Source: Calothrix sp. MO_167.B12 (GTDB lineage Bacteria; Cyanobacteriota; Cyanobacteriia; Cyanobacteriales; Nostocaceae). From it: a stretch of DNA of 49,779 nucleotides. The DNA lies in NCBI GenBank assembly GCA_030066045.1, contig JASJCJ010000015.1, positions 1 to 49,779 of the forward strand. The letters are read 5' to 3'. The notes beneath the pieces were generated by a model, which worked only from the letters and a program-made list of their open reading frames with translations, searched no databases and had not been told where the DNA came from. The position numbers and the translations under genes were made by a program. This document shows, piece after piece, positions 16,838-24,455 of this stretch (position 1 is its first letter; every line of letters begins with the position of its first letter).

Positions 16838-18685
16838 GTGTCTGAATCTGCGTCATTCCGAGAAAAATACCTGTCCTTAATTGACGAAATTGTGCAAGCC
16901 ACTCTCCAAGGTAAAATTAGTTCTGGGGAGCAGGTGTATCGAATGTTGCTCAAAGGTATGACTATGGGCACGGGGGAGATATTTGAGATGGCTTTGAGCG
17001 AGAGCCTCAATTCTACCCAGCAGCTAGTAGACAGGGAAACGGATGAACTCAAACAAGCAAAAGCCAATCGCCGTTTGAGAGCGATGAAAACCATTCAAAC
17101 TCAATGGTTAAGGGCACAAGAGCAAAATCAAGCCGCAGAAGCGATCGCATCTGCTGCGAAAGAAATTACTATTGCTGGGGAGGAGGAGCGTTTAGGGATT
17201 TTATTAAGTACCATTGACCCCAATCGCAAATATCCCCTCAATATCCAACAATTGCAACAACTGTCAAAATCTTTAGGTCAGTTTGCCCAAGCAGATTCGG
17301 ATTTACAACAAATAGCTGACGGAATTAGCTGCGGTGTTGCTACCTGGGTCAGATTGCAGGAACACCTGCTCAGTTGGATGTATGAACGGCAGGAATCCTT
17401 GGGATTTGGTGGTGTTCCAGGGGAGGGGGGACCTTGGGCGTTGTGGGCAAAAAAGGCTAACAGCAGACTACCCCAAGCATTATTTCATACCTTGGCAATG
17501 GAAGAATCCTTAGGGGAATTTGCTGATGATTATGATTACGATGATATTACTTTGGGTGAATGGGTAGAGTTAACCCTGGTTTTACAGTACATCCAACGGG
17601 GGCTAGTGAGTTGGTTCGATAACCAACCTTACAATATTGAGGCGGGTTCTAAGTTATCAATTTCCACGTTTCTGACCTTTGCTGTGATTTGGAGCCAATT
17701 GGCGGACAGTTTTGGTTTTGATACGCCATACGGAAAGTGGGCATCGCAAATTATGTTACAAATATTGCGTATCTTTGCTCAAAAACCGTATTTTCCCATG
17801 TATGGGGGAATTTTCGCTTCCTTCTCTGGTAGTTACCTGCGCGATGCATTGAACTATTTAGATGAACCACTGCGCTATGTGGAAGGAACCCAAGAGAAAG
17901 CTAGGATTTTGACACTGTTGGGCTATTCCCAACGAGCATTAGGGGAACATGAACGTTCTTTTTCCTTTCACCAACAGGCTTTGGATATAGCCAGAAATGC
18001 CAGCGATAGACCTTGTGAAATTGCCAATCTCAACCATCTTAGCCGTACTTGTGTTGAGGAGGAAAATTATGGTGAGGCAATTGATTACAGTCAAAGGGCT
18101 TTAATTCTCAGCAGACAAGCGGGGGATAAAACTGGAGAAGCAAATGCTTTGGCAAATTTGGGTTATAGCCAAGTTATGCAAGCCCAGGAGTTGGAAAGGC
18201 TAGAACCAGAAACCTATGAAATGGCGATTAACTATCTACAACAGGGTTTAAAGTTATCTGAACAGTTGGGGGATTTACAGAGCAAGGCTTTGTGTTTGAG
18301 TAGCTTGGGTGTGGCTTACCAAGTAATTGAACAATATCAGGATGCGGTGACAAATTTAGAAGCCGGGTTTAAGGTAGCGCAAGTTTCTGGGGACTTATAT
18401 CTCCAAGGTTTGAATTTAGCTAATTTAGCGGAAGCTAATTATAGTTTGGAGAATTTAGAACGGGCAATTTATACGGGTTGTTTGGGGATGTATTTGTTAA
18501 ATCAAATTGCTTCCTATGAATGGCGCAAACCTGCGGGGTTACTGAGCATTTTGCAAGGGAAAATGGGGGAAGAAGCTTTTCAGGCAACATTAAAGCAGCA
18601 TCGTCCCCGGATTATTGCTGTGATTGGCGTGGATGGTTATGATTATATCCCCCAGTTGATTGCAGAATATCAGGGAGAGGAGTGA
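16838..18685 (+). CDS. tetratricopeptide-repeat protein
   Basis: A 615-residue protein starting at GTG. The N-terminal half (about 1-330) is helical with no motif I recognise; it carries FADDYDYDDITLGEWVELTL near 228. The C-terminal half (about 345-550) holds five or six TPR/Sel-like units (ARILTLLGYSQRALGEHERS, ANALANLGYSQVM, LCLSSLGVAYQVIEQYQDAV, LNLANLAEANYSLENLERAI). These form a superhelix for protein-protein contacts. No signal peptide, so it is cytoplasmic. The TGA stop is supplied by the first unit of the octamer array. The protein fits no pathway here; a scaffold or regulatory role is an inference. Confidence 0.88.
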   Translation: MSESASFREKYLSLIDEIVQATLQGKISSGEQVYRMLLKGMTMGTGEIFEMALSESLNSTQQLVDRETDELKQAKANRRLRAMKTIQTQWLRAQEQNQAAEAIASAAKEITIAGEEERLGILLSTIDPNRKYPLNIQQLQQLSKSLGQFAQADSDLQQIADGISCGVATWVRLQEHLLSWMYERQESLGFGGVPGEGGPWALWAKKANSRLPQALFHTLAMEESLGEFADDYDYDDITLGEWVELTLVLQYIQRGLVSWFDNQPYNIEAGSKLSISTFLTFAVIWSQLADSFGFDTPYGKWASQIMLQILRIFAQKPYFPMYGGIFASFSGSYLRDALNYLDEPLRYVEGTQEKARILTLLGYSQRALGEHERSFSFHQQALDIARNASDRPCEIANLNHLSRTCVEEENYGEAIDYSQRALILSRQAGDKTGEANALANLGYSQVMQAQELERLEPETYEMAINYLQQGLKLSEQLGDLQSKALCLSSLGVAYQVIEQYQDAVTNLEAGFKVAQVSGDLYLQGLNLANLAEANYSLENLERAIYTGCLGMYLLNQIASYEWRKPAGLLSILQGKMGEEAFQATLKQHRPRIIAVIGVDGYDYIPQLIAEYQGEE

Positions 18686-18740
18686 GGGAGTGAGGGAGTG
18701 AAGGAGTGAAGGAGGGAAGGAGTGAGGGAGTGAAGGAGTG
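18676..18740. repeat. octamer array at the TPR gene 3' end
   Basis: GGAGTGAG/GGAGTGAA units begin in the last codons of the TPR gene and provide its TGA stop. The array runs directly into a MITE-like element at 18741. Confidence 0.88.
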
Positions 18741-18866
18741 ATATCAAATCCGTTGGCATCGGAATTATATTTTTTTGAACGCAAAGGAGTGTAGAAGGAA
18801 GCCCGAAAAAGAATAAAGCTTTTTTGCTAATATTTTTTATCATTCCGATGTAAGCGGAAAAGATAT
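18741..18866. mobile_element. MITE-like element, family B copy 1
   Basis: Ends are imperfect inverted repeats: ATATCAAATCCG..CATCGGAAT on the left, and ATTCCGATG..CGGAAAAGATAT on the right. The related copy is at 25912-26024. Centres differ between copies, and neither has coding capacity. Confidence 0.75.
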
Positions 18867-18993
18867 GAGGGAATACTACCTGTATGTAATTAATGTACAG
18901 ATAAGTTTATCTATACTCAAGCGGGGTTTAAAACCCCATCCCCTACGGGTTGTTTGTTTTGTGTTGGGGTTTAAATCCCCATTACAAAACATA

Positions 18994-19024
18994 ATTACGA
19001 ATTACGAATTACGAATTACGAATT
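18994..19024. repeat. ACGAATT heptamer repeat
   Basis: About four tandem copies of ATTACGA lie 12 bp before the four-helix-bundle remnant. Confidence 0.88.
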
Positions 19025-19035
19025 GTTTAATAAGT

Positions 19036-19128
19036 ATGGGTAGAGAGTTTATCAAAAGTCACACAGATTTGGAAGTGTATCAAATGGCATTCAATGCAGC
19101 AATGGAGATTTTTGATTTGTCAAAGTAA
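19036..19128 (+). pseudogene. N-terminal fragment of a four-helix-bundle protein
   Basis: MGREFIKSHTDLEVYQMAFN then AAMEIFDLSK matches the first 30 residues of the four-helix-bundle (23S rRNA intervening-sequence type) proteins common in cyanobacteria, normally about 120 residues. The similarity stops abruptly at LSK, followed by TAA. The stop overlaps the ATG of the recombinase fragment (TAATG), so the two fragments meet exactly at this point. Confidence 0.78.
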
Positions 19129-19568
19129 TGGCTTGGGCTCAAAATCGTGGCATTGATGCCATTTTGGTAACGGAGATGACCCGTTGGGGACGTAGTACTA
19201 TTGACCTGATTGAGACGTTACAGTCACTCCATAGTTGGGGGGTTTCTTTAATTGCTCAAACTGGATTTCAGTTTGATTTGAATACACCACAAGGTAGGTT
19301 AATTGCCCATTTGATGGCATCTTTAGCTGAATTTGAGCGGGATTTGGTGCGGGAGAGGGTGCGTTCTGGGTTGGCTCAAGCTAAAGCAAGGGGTCAGAAA
19401 TTAGGCAGACAACCAGGACAACGGGTGAAGTCAGACAAGTTGGCTCCCAAGGTATTAAAGATGGTGGAACAGGGGTATTCATATCGCAAAATTGCCAGTA
19501 CTCTGCATTTGAGCAAGACGACGGTTAATGATATTGTCAAACGCCACAGACAATCCAAAGCTCAATAA
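19128..19568 (+). pseudogene. serine recombinase lacking its catalytic N-terminus
   Basis: The 146-residue frame covers the second half of a resolvase/invertase domain (ILVTEMTRWGRSTIDLIETL; the ASLAEFERDLVRERVRSGLA signature) and a C-terminal helix-turn-helix (YSYRKIASTLHLSKTTVNDI). Full-length relatives start about 70-75 residues earlier with Y-x-R-V-S-T carrying the nucleophilic Ser; that part is absent. It could still bind DNA but should not cleave it. The truncation coincides with the fusion to the four-helix-bundle fragment, indicating a deletion or recombination junction. Confidence 0.85.
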
Positions 19569-19596
19569 ACGGCAAAGTAGTCATGATCGTTAGAAG

Positions 19597-20502
19597 TTAG
19601 GACTGAAAGGCTTTTGTAACCTCATTGCAGTATTCAAAAAGTTTTTGGCTGTCCTCCATATTTTTTGCACTTTCAGCTTCCTTGGCTACCTTACAATCTG
19701 CATAATAGGCTCCATTGATCAATTGACCTTCAGGTAAGGTCGCTACCATTACTTGTGTGGAGGCTCCTTGTTCCGGGGTTTGCATGTTCATGACCATGAG
19801 AGGATTCAAGAGGGCAAAGAGTAGCTTTTGAGTGAACGTAATATTTCTGACCAAATTGGTCTTTACTACTCCAGGATGAACCGATACTGACACTAGATGA
19901 GGGTACTCAACTTCAAACTGCTTGGCAAGTAATATATTGCCCAGCTTAGACTGCTGATAGCGTAATTGCGTGTCGTAAGCAGCTTCATCCACTTTAGTGA
20001 TGGACTTCAGGTCAATTCGTGGAGCACCCTGGCGTGTGTGCCCTTTGGATGACAACCAGACTTGCCGCTTCGTTTTTTCAACCAGTATTTTGGAAAGTAG
20101 AAAATGTCCGATCACGTTAATGCCCATCTGTGTTTCAAAACCATCTTTGGTTTTACCTGGAGGTGTGTACATCACTCCAGCATTGTTAATGAGGCAGTCG
20201 ATTTGGTCATAATTCGTTTTCACATAGTTGGCAAAATTCTTAACGGATTCCAAACTGCCCAAGTCAATGATATGAGAGGCGTCTAGTTGTTGGTCGTCAA
20301 ATGAAATTTCCGGGTTCTCTTTTAAACTTTTTGCAAATTCAGCTTGCAATTGAGCATTTCGACCAGCAACAATCACTGTAGCTTTGGCTTTCAACAATGC
20401 TTGTGTAGTAACGGCACCAAGACCTGAGTAAGCCCCGGTGACAAGATATACTTTCCCTTGTAAGTTTTGATTTTCGACGATATCAAAGGCTGTTCTTTTC
20501 AT
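19597..20502 (-). CDS. short-chain dehydrogenase/reductase (retinol dehydrogenase-like)
   Basis: A 301-residue SDR. The cofactor motif is TGAYSGLG (about 22-29), NNAGVMYTPP (about 106-115) is the structural motif, and the catalytic pair lies in YQQSKLGN (YxxxK) with Ser in LSSKGH. The AGRN after the second strand suggests NADP(H) preference (inference). It oxidises or reduces an alcohol/carbonyl pair, substrate unknown. It follows the AraC regulator by 18 bp on the same strand, so the regulator probably controls it. Both genes lack HIP1 octamers. AraC-SDR pairs of this kind are common in Bacteroidetes, suggesting transfer. Confidence 0.93.
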   Translation of the reverse strand: MKRTAFDIVENQNLQGKVYLVTGAYSGLGAVTTQALLKAKATVIVAGRNAQLQAEFAKSLKENPEISFDDQQLDASHIIDLGSLESVKNFANYVKTNYDQIDCLINNAGVMYTPPGKTKDGFETQMGINVIGHFLLSKILVEKTKRQVWLSSKGHTRQGAPRIDLKSITKVDEAAYDTQLRYQQSKLGNILLAKQFEVEYPHLVSVSVHPGVVKTNLVRNITFTQKLLFALLNPLMVMNMQTPEQGASTQVMVATLPEGQLINGAYYADCKVAKEAESAKNMEDSQKLFEYCNEVTKAFQS

Positions 20503-20520
20503 GACATTTACTGTTACTCA

Positions 20521-21426
20521 TTAATCTAGATTTCGATATTCACTCGGGCTCATTCCTGTTTTGGCTTTAAAGAGCTTGCTAAAATTTTGTGGATATTCAA
20601 ACCCCAATCCAACAGCGATTTGACTCACAGAATCTGTGGAATTTAGAAGAGCCGTTTTTGCGTGGTCAATGAGATATGAATGGATATGATCTTTCGCGCT
20701 TCTTCCAGTTTCAGCTCTCAACAAGTCACTTAAATAGGCACCAGACATATTCAGCGCTTTCCCACAATCATCAATAGTTGGCAGGCCCTTTTCAAGCGGT
20801 TGGTCGGAAGCAAAATAGGATTGCAAAAAGTTCTCAAATTTCGACAACAGGTCTCTATTTAAGTTCGTCCGTGTATAGAACTGTCGGTCATAGAAGCGAT
20901 TACTGTATTTCAGAATTGTTTCGAGATTCTGGACAATAAGTGCTTGAGAATGTCTGTCTAAATTTTGACTAATTTCCTGTTCTATGGTGTCAACCAAGGT
21001 GTTTAGGAACTTACGTTCTTTCTCAGATAAGTGCAGCGCCTCATTGGTGTCATAGCTAAAAAAGGAGTACTGGCGAATCGTTTTGCCCAATTCGGATTTT
21101 CTTATGAGATCTGGATGAAAAAGAATGGTCCATCCCTCAGATTCCGATTCGGCTTTTGAATTCGAAAATGAAGCTACTTGTCCTGGTCCAATGAATACCA
21201 TGCTTGCTTCTTGATAGTCATAGACACTTCTTCCATATTGGAAGCTGCCGCTGATGTCTCTTTTCATAGCCAGATAATACAAATCGCTAGTAAACCTGAG
21301 TTGATTAAGATCTAGTCCAACTTTTGGCCACTTTCGAATAACCGTGATTAGAGGATGCGCTGGTTTCACCGCATTGAGAAATTCGTAGACTTCGGCAATA
21401 CTGCTTATGTGAATAATCTCTTCCAT
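20521..21426 (-). CDS. AraC family transcriptional regulator
   Basis: A 301-residue protein. The N-terminal sensor part (EEIIHISSIAEVYEFLNAVK, then PAHPLITVIRKW) resembles Bacteroidetes AraC regulators. The C-terminal double helix-turn-helix covers about 205-300 (CGKALNMSGAYLSDLLRAET, then SVSQIAVGLGFEYPQNFSKL and FKAKTGMSPSEYRN). It is the upstream gene of a two-gene unit with the SDR. It probably activates the SDR in response to a small ligand (inference from position). Nearest homologs would be expected outside cyanobacteria. Confidence 0.93.
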   Translation of the reverse strand: MEEIIHISSIAEVYEFLNAVKPAHPLITVIRKWPKVGLDLNQLRFTSDLYYLAMKRDISGSFQYGRSVYDYQEASMVFIGPGQVASFSNSKAESESEGWTILFHPDLIRKSELGKTIRQYSFFSYDTNEALHLSEKERKFLNTLVDTIEQEISQNLDRHSQALIVQNLETILKYSNRFYDRQFYTRTNLNRDLLSKFENFLQSYFASDQPLEKGLPTIDDCGKALNMSGAYLSDLLRAETGRSAKDHIHSYLIDHAKTALLNSTDSVSQIAVGLGFEYPQNFSKLFKAKTGMSPSEYRNLD

Positions 21427-21535
21427 GCTTATGAATATAACCTTAGTTTACGTGGGAGGACATATCCATTTCACAGAAGGATGAATGCATTTCGCTGAGT
21501 TGACATGATAGTTTTTCTCACTCCCAGAAGAAGAG

Positions 21536-21739
21536 TTAAGCCCCAATATCTGCTACTTGACGTTTATAACGACTATGTATTCGAGATGAAGGTTTGTTTG
21601 TTGCAACTCGGGCATAAAGGTCGAGTTGGGATGCTCCCCCCACTTCGTCTTCGTCCGGATTCAACTGAAAACAGTCAGTAGGGTGAATGAAATTTTGTGT
21701 AGTATTTATAGCTCGGTTTAACCCTCTTCTAAGAAACAT
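21536..21739 (-). CDS. short open frame of uncertain status
   Basis: A 67-residue frame whose first codons lie in the 20-bp palindrome. It reads NFIHPTDCFQLNPDEDEVGG followed by ASQLDLYARVATNKPSSRIH. The composition looks protein-like, but I recognise no family. There is no strong ribosome site. It may be the remnant of a gene broken when the AraC-SDR pair or the intron arrived. Treat as doubtful. Confidence 0.3.
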   Translation of the reverse strand: MFLRRGLNRAINTTQNFIHPTDCFQLNPDEDEVGGASQLDLYARVATNKPSSRIHSRYKRQVADIGA

Positions 21740-21763
21740 TTCTGTTTCTTAGAAGAGGGTTAA
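21718..21763. terminator. perfect 20-bp inverted repeat
   Basis: TTAACCCTCTTCTAAGAAAC, a 6-base loop (ATTTCT) and its exact complement form an uninterrupted 20-bp stem, 138 bp before the group II intron. It could be a bidirectional transcription terminator or the folded ends of an insertion element. Its perfection suggests recent origin or selection. Confidence 0.6.
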
Positions 21764-22500
21764 GCAGGCACAACAGGGTTTTAATGTAATAAATTTGACT
21801 TGCTTGAAACAAATCTCAGATATTTTTGGGAAAAATTTTTGATGAAACTAAGTCTGGGGAAGGGTTTCAGCCATCGCGTGGCGGATGGTGACAGCTTCGC
21901 TGTGCGATTCGTTGCCTAAAAACCAATCCGAAAGGAAAGGGGGACTAGGCGCAACGGTTTACGAACCTTGACAACTTATTGGTCATGTTGGTGAGTAGAA
22001 ATCATAAACCTACAAGTCCAACTCTGGTGGTGTTCCAGTAAAAGCATCCTCCCCATCTCTGGTTGTAGCAATTCCAGGGGTGAAGCGGGAAGAAACGGAG
22101 GTAACTCAGAACCTAACTGGGAATCCCTTCTAGCAGGAATCTATGAGTAGCAATTGCGAACTGTAGTTTGAGCCATCGTCATGTCAAACAGGCGAAAAAG
22201 GTTGATACGCCTGAGCCAAAAGGCAAAAGATGACACAAGTGTTGGTATGCAGAGAGGTATCAACAAACACCCTTAATTCATCTCGGTGGATATACAGACT
22301 CTAAGGATTCAAACCAATGACCAATAGGAACGAATTAACCCCTTACTGGTTCTCAGAAAATTTATCTGAGTAGGTTGCTAGCTATAAACCAGGAAGGTGG
22401 TGGGATTGTGTCAGAAGCAAATGCCCTTCTGTAATGGAAGAGATAAGCTGACGGACACACGGTAATACAGAAGATAGAGTTGTGATTAGTAATTTATACC

Positions 22501-24315
22501 ATGAACGAGTCAAATCAGACTACGTATGTATGGCAAAACATTCCCTGGCATAAGCTAGAACGTTCTGTCTACAAGTTACAAAAACGAATCTATCGAGCCA
22601 GTAGTCGCGGTGATAAATTAACAGTCCACAAACTTCAAAGATTGATGCTTAGCTCGTGGGCAGCTAAATGCCTAGCAGTTAGGAGAGTAACCCAAGACAA
22701 CCAAGGTAAAAAGACCGCAGGAGTGGATGGGGTAAAATCCCTGTCCCCAGAAGCACGTCTGAACCTAGTAGATAAACTAAAGCTGGGACATAAAGCCAAA
22801 CCAGTGCGTAGGGTTTGGATACCCAAACCTGGAAAAACCTCCAAGCGTGGGTTAGGAATACCTACCATTTTTGACCGAGCATTACAAGCTTTGGTTAAAT
22901 TGGCACTTGAACCAGAATGGGAAGCTCAGTTTGAACCCAATTCCTATGGGTTTCGCCCAGGTAGAAGCTGTCACGATGCAATCGTAGCAATACATATAAG
23001 TATCAGTCAGAAACCTAAGTATGTGTTAGATGCTGATATTTCTCAATGCTTCGATAAAATCAATCATCAAGTCCTACTCGATAAACTCCAAACCTTCCCC
23101 AAATTAAGGCGACAAATTAAAGCCTGGTTGAAAGCGGGAATTATGGATAATGGAGAATTGTTTTCTAGTCAAACTGGAGTACCTCAAGGTGGTACGCTAT
23201 CGCCGTTATTAGCTAATGTTGCCTTGCACGGAATGGAAAATTTGGTTAAAGATTACGCCGAAGGTTTAAAACTCTCTTATCCCAACGGTAGTCCTCTTTC
23301 CAAAGGACGTAAACGCAGAGGTCTTCACTTGATTAGGTATGCCGATGATTTTGTCTGCATCCATGAAGATTTGTCAGTCGTACTCAAGTGTAAGGAAATA
23401 ATAACGGATTGGCTAGGAGAACTGGGGTTATCACTAAAACCGAGTAAAACTCGCCTAGTACATACATTGGAAGCATATCAAGGGTCACCCCCTGGATTTG
23501 ACTTCTTGGGTTTTAACATTAGGCAGTACCCAGTAGGAAAATACCATGCCCGACGGGGTTACAAAACGCTTATTAAACCAAGTTTTGATAGTCAACAAAT
23601 GCACTATCAGAAGCTTAAGTTGACCATTGACCGGCTCAAAGCAGTATCTCAAGCTGATTTGATAGCTGCTCTCAACCCCATTATTAAGGGATGGTCAAAT
23701 TACTTTTCATCGGTCTGTAGTAAGAAAATCTTCAGCAGACTAGATGACTTAGTATACAAAAAAGTTAGCCGCTGGGCTAAGCGTCGTCACCCCAACAAAT
23801 CGTGGCAATGGATTTCTTCTAAATACTGGAAAACTATTGGTAACAAGCACTGGTGTTTTGCTACCGCTAACTCGGATAATCCACTGAAACTCTTTAACCA
23901 TGCCGAAACGAAAATTGTCAGGCATATTAAAGTTAAAGATACCGCTTCTCCAATGGATGGGAACTTGATTTACTGGAGTTCTCGTATGGGTAAACATCCC
24001 GAATTCCCTAGAAGTAAGGCATTTCTACTCCGAAGGCAGAAAGGGAAATGTAACCATTGCGGATTGTATTTTAAAGAAGGTGACAGGTTAGAACTTGACC
24101 ACATTACTCCCAAGTCAAACGGGGGAACGAATCGAAGGGATAATCTTCAGCTTCTACATAAACATTGTCACCATAATAAAACCAAAGAAGACATTTCTAC
24201 TTTGGTTGTAAAAACGGGTACTCATGACAAGAGCTGTGTTACCGAGGAGCGGAGTGAGGTGAAAATTTCATGCTCCGTTTTGCAGACGAGTCGGATGGGT
24301 GACTGTCCGGCTTAG
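22501..24315 (+). CDS. ltrA: group II intron reverse transcriptase/maturase with HNH endonuclease
   Basis: A 604-residue intron-encoded protein. The RT domain runs to about residue 345, with GVDGVK near 74, YGFRPGRSCHDA at about 148-159, GVPQGGTLSPLLANV and the catalytic YADDF near 278. A maturase (GIIM) domain follows (about 390-450, LNPIIKGWSNYF). The C-terminal HNH domain (CNHCGLYF, LELDHITPKSNGGTN, HKHCHHNKT; about 517-565) nicks the second target strand during retrohoming. All catalytic motifs are present. The reading frame continues through domain V and stops at TAG within domain VI, so the last 40 residues are encoded by the ribozyme core. Confidence 0.96.
   Translation: MNESNQTTYVWQNIPWHKLERSVYKLQKRIYRASSRGDKLTVHKLQRLMLSSWAAKCLAVRRVTQDNQGKKTAGVDGVKSLSPEARLNLVDKLKLGHKAKPVRRVWIPKPGKTSKRGLGIPTIFDRALQALVKLALEPEWEAQFEPNSYGFRPGRSCHDAIVAIHISISQKPKYVLDADISQCFDKINHQVLLDKLQTFPKLRRQIKAWLKAGIMDNGELFSSQTGVPQGGTLSPLLANVALHGMENLVKDYAEGLKLSYPNGSPLSKGRKRRGLHLIRYADDFVCIHEDLSVVLKCKEIITDWLGELGLSLKPSKTRLVHTLEAYQGSPPGFDFLGFNIRQYPVGKYHARRGYKTLIKPSFDSQQMHYQKLKLTIDRLKAVSQADLIAALNPIIKGWSNYFSSVCSKKIFSRLDDLVYKKVSRWAKRRHPNKSWQWISSKYWKTIGNKHWCFATANSDNPLKLFNHAETKIVRHIKVKDTASPMDGNLIYWSSRMGKHPEFPRSKAFLLRRQKGKCNHCGLYFKEGDRLELDHITPKSNGGTNRRDNLQLLHKHCHHNKTKEDISTLVVKTGTHDKSCVTEERSEVKISCSVLQTSRMGDCPA
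24247..24280 (+). ncRNA. group II intron domain V
   Basis: GAGCGGAGTGAGGT, a GAAA tetraloop and the paired strand form a 34-nt hairpin. The AGC catalytic triad is at positions 2-4, and the two-base bulge (TG at positions 25-26) is where the family places it. This is the metal-binding heart of the ribozyme. Confidence 0.9.
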
Positions 24316-24374
24316 TTCAACACTTTCCCCCCTAATAAATGGATTATCCACACCAATAAATAAGTTTTGCTAGC

Positions 24375-24455
24375 TTCCCTCACTCCTTCCCTCCTTCCCT
24401 CCTTCACTCCTTCCCTCCTTCACTCCTTCCCTCCTTCCCTCCTTCACTCCTCCCC
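24375..24455. repeat. octamer array between the intron and the HlyD gene
   Basis: About ten CCCTCCTT/CACTCCTT units. Read on the minus strand, the GAGTGA of a unit supplies the TGA stop of the HlyD-family gene at 24444, and the array extends about 70 bp beyond it. Confidence 0.9.

Larger units (their letters stand above)
21902..24321 (+). mobile_element. group II intron, apparently complete
   Basis: The 5' end GTGCG (21902-21906) fits the bacterial consensus, and CGTTGCC pairs with GGCGCAACG as the first domain I stem. A 34-nt domain V lies at 24247-24280 with AGC triad, GAAA tetraloop and a two-base bulge. Domain VI follows, with a candidate bulged A seven bases before an AC 3' end at 24321. 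The reverse transcriptase gene lies inside. Length is about 2.42 kb. No obvious reading frame is rebuilt by joining the flanks, so it seems to sit in non-coding DNA. Confidence 0.9.

Noticed and set aside
21536-21739. Double-glycine (DEDEVGG-AS) peptide precursor
   Set aside because: There is no modifying enzyme or exporter beside it and the start lies in a palindrome. The Gly-Gly is probably chance.
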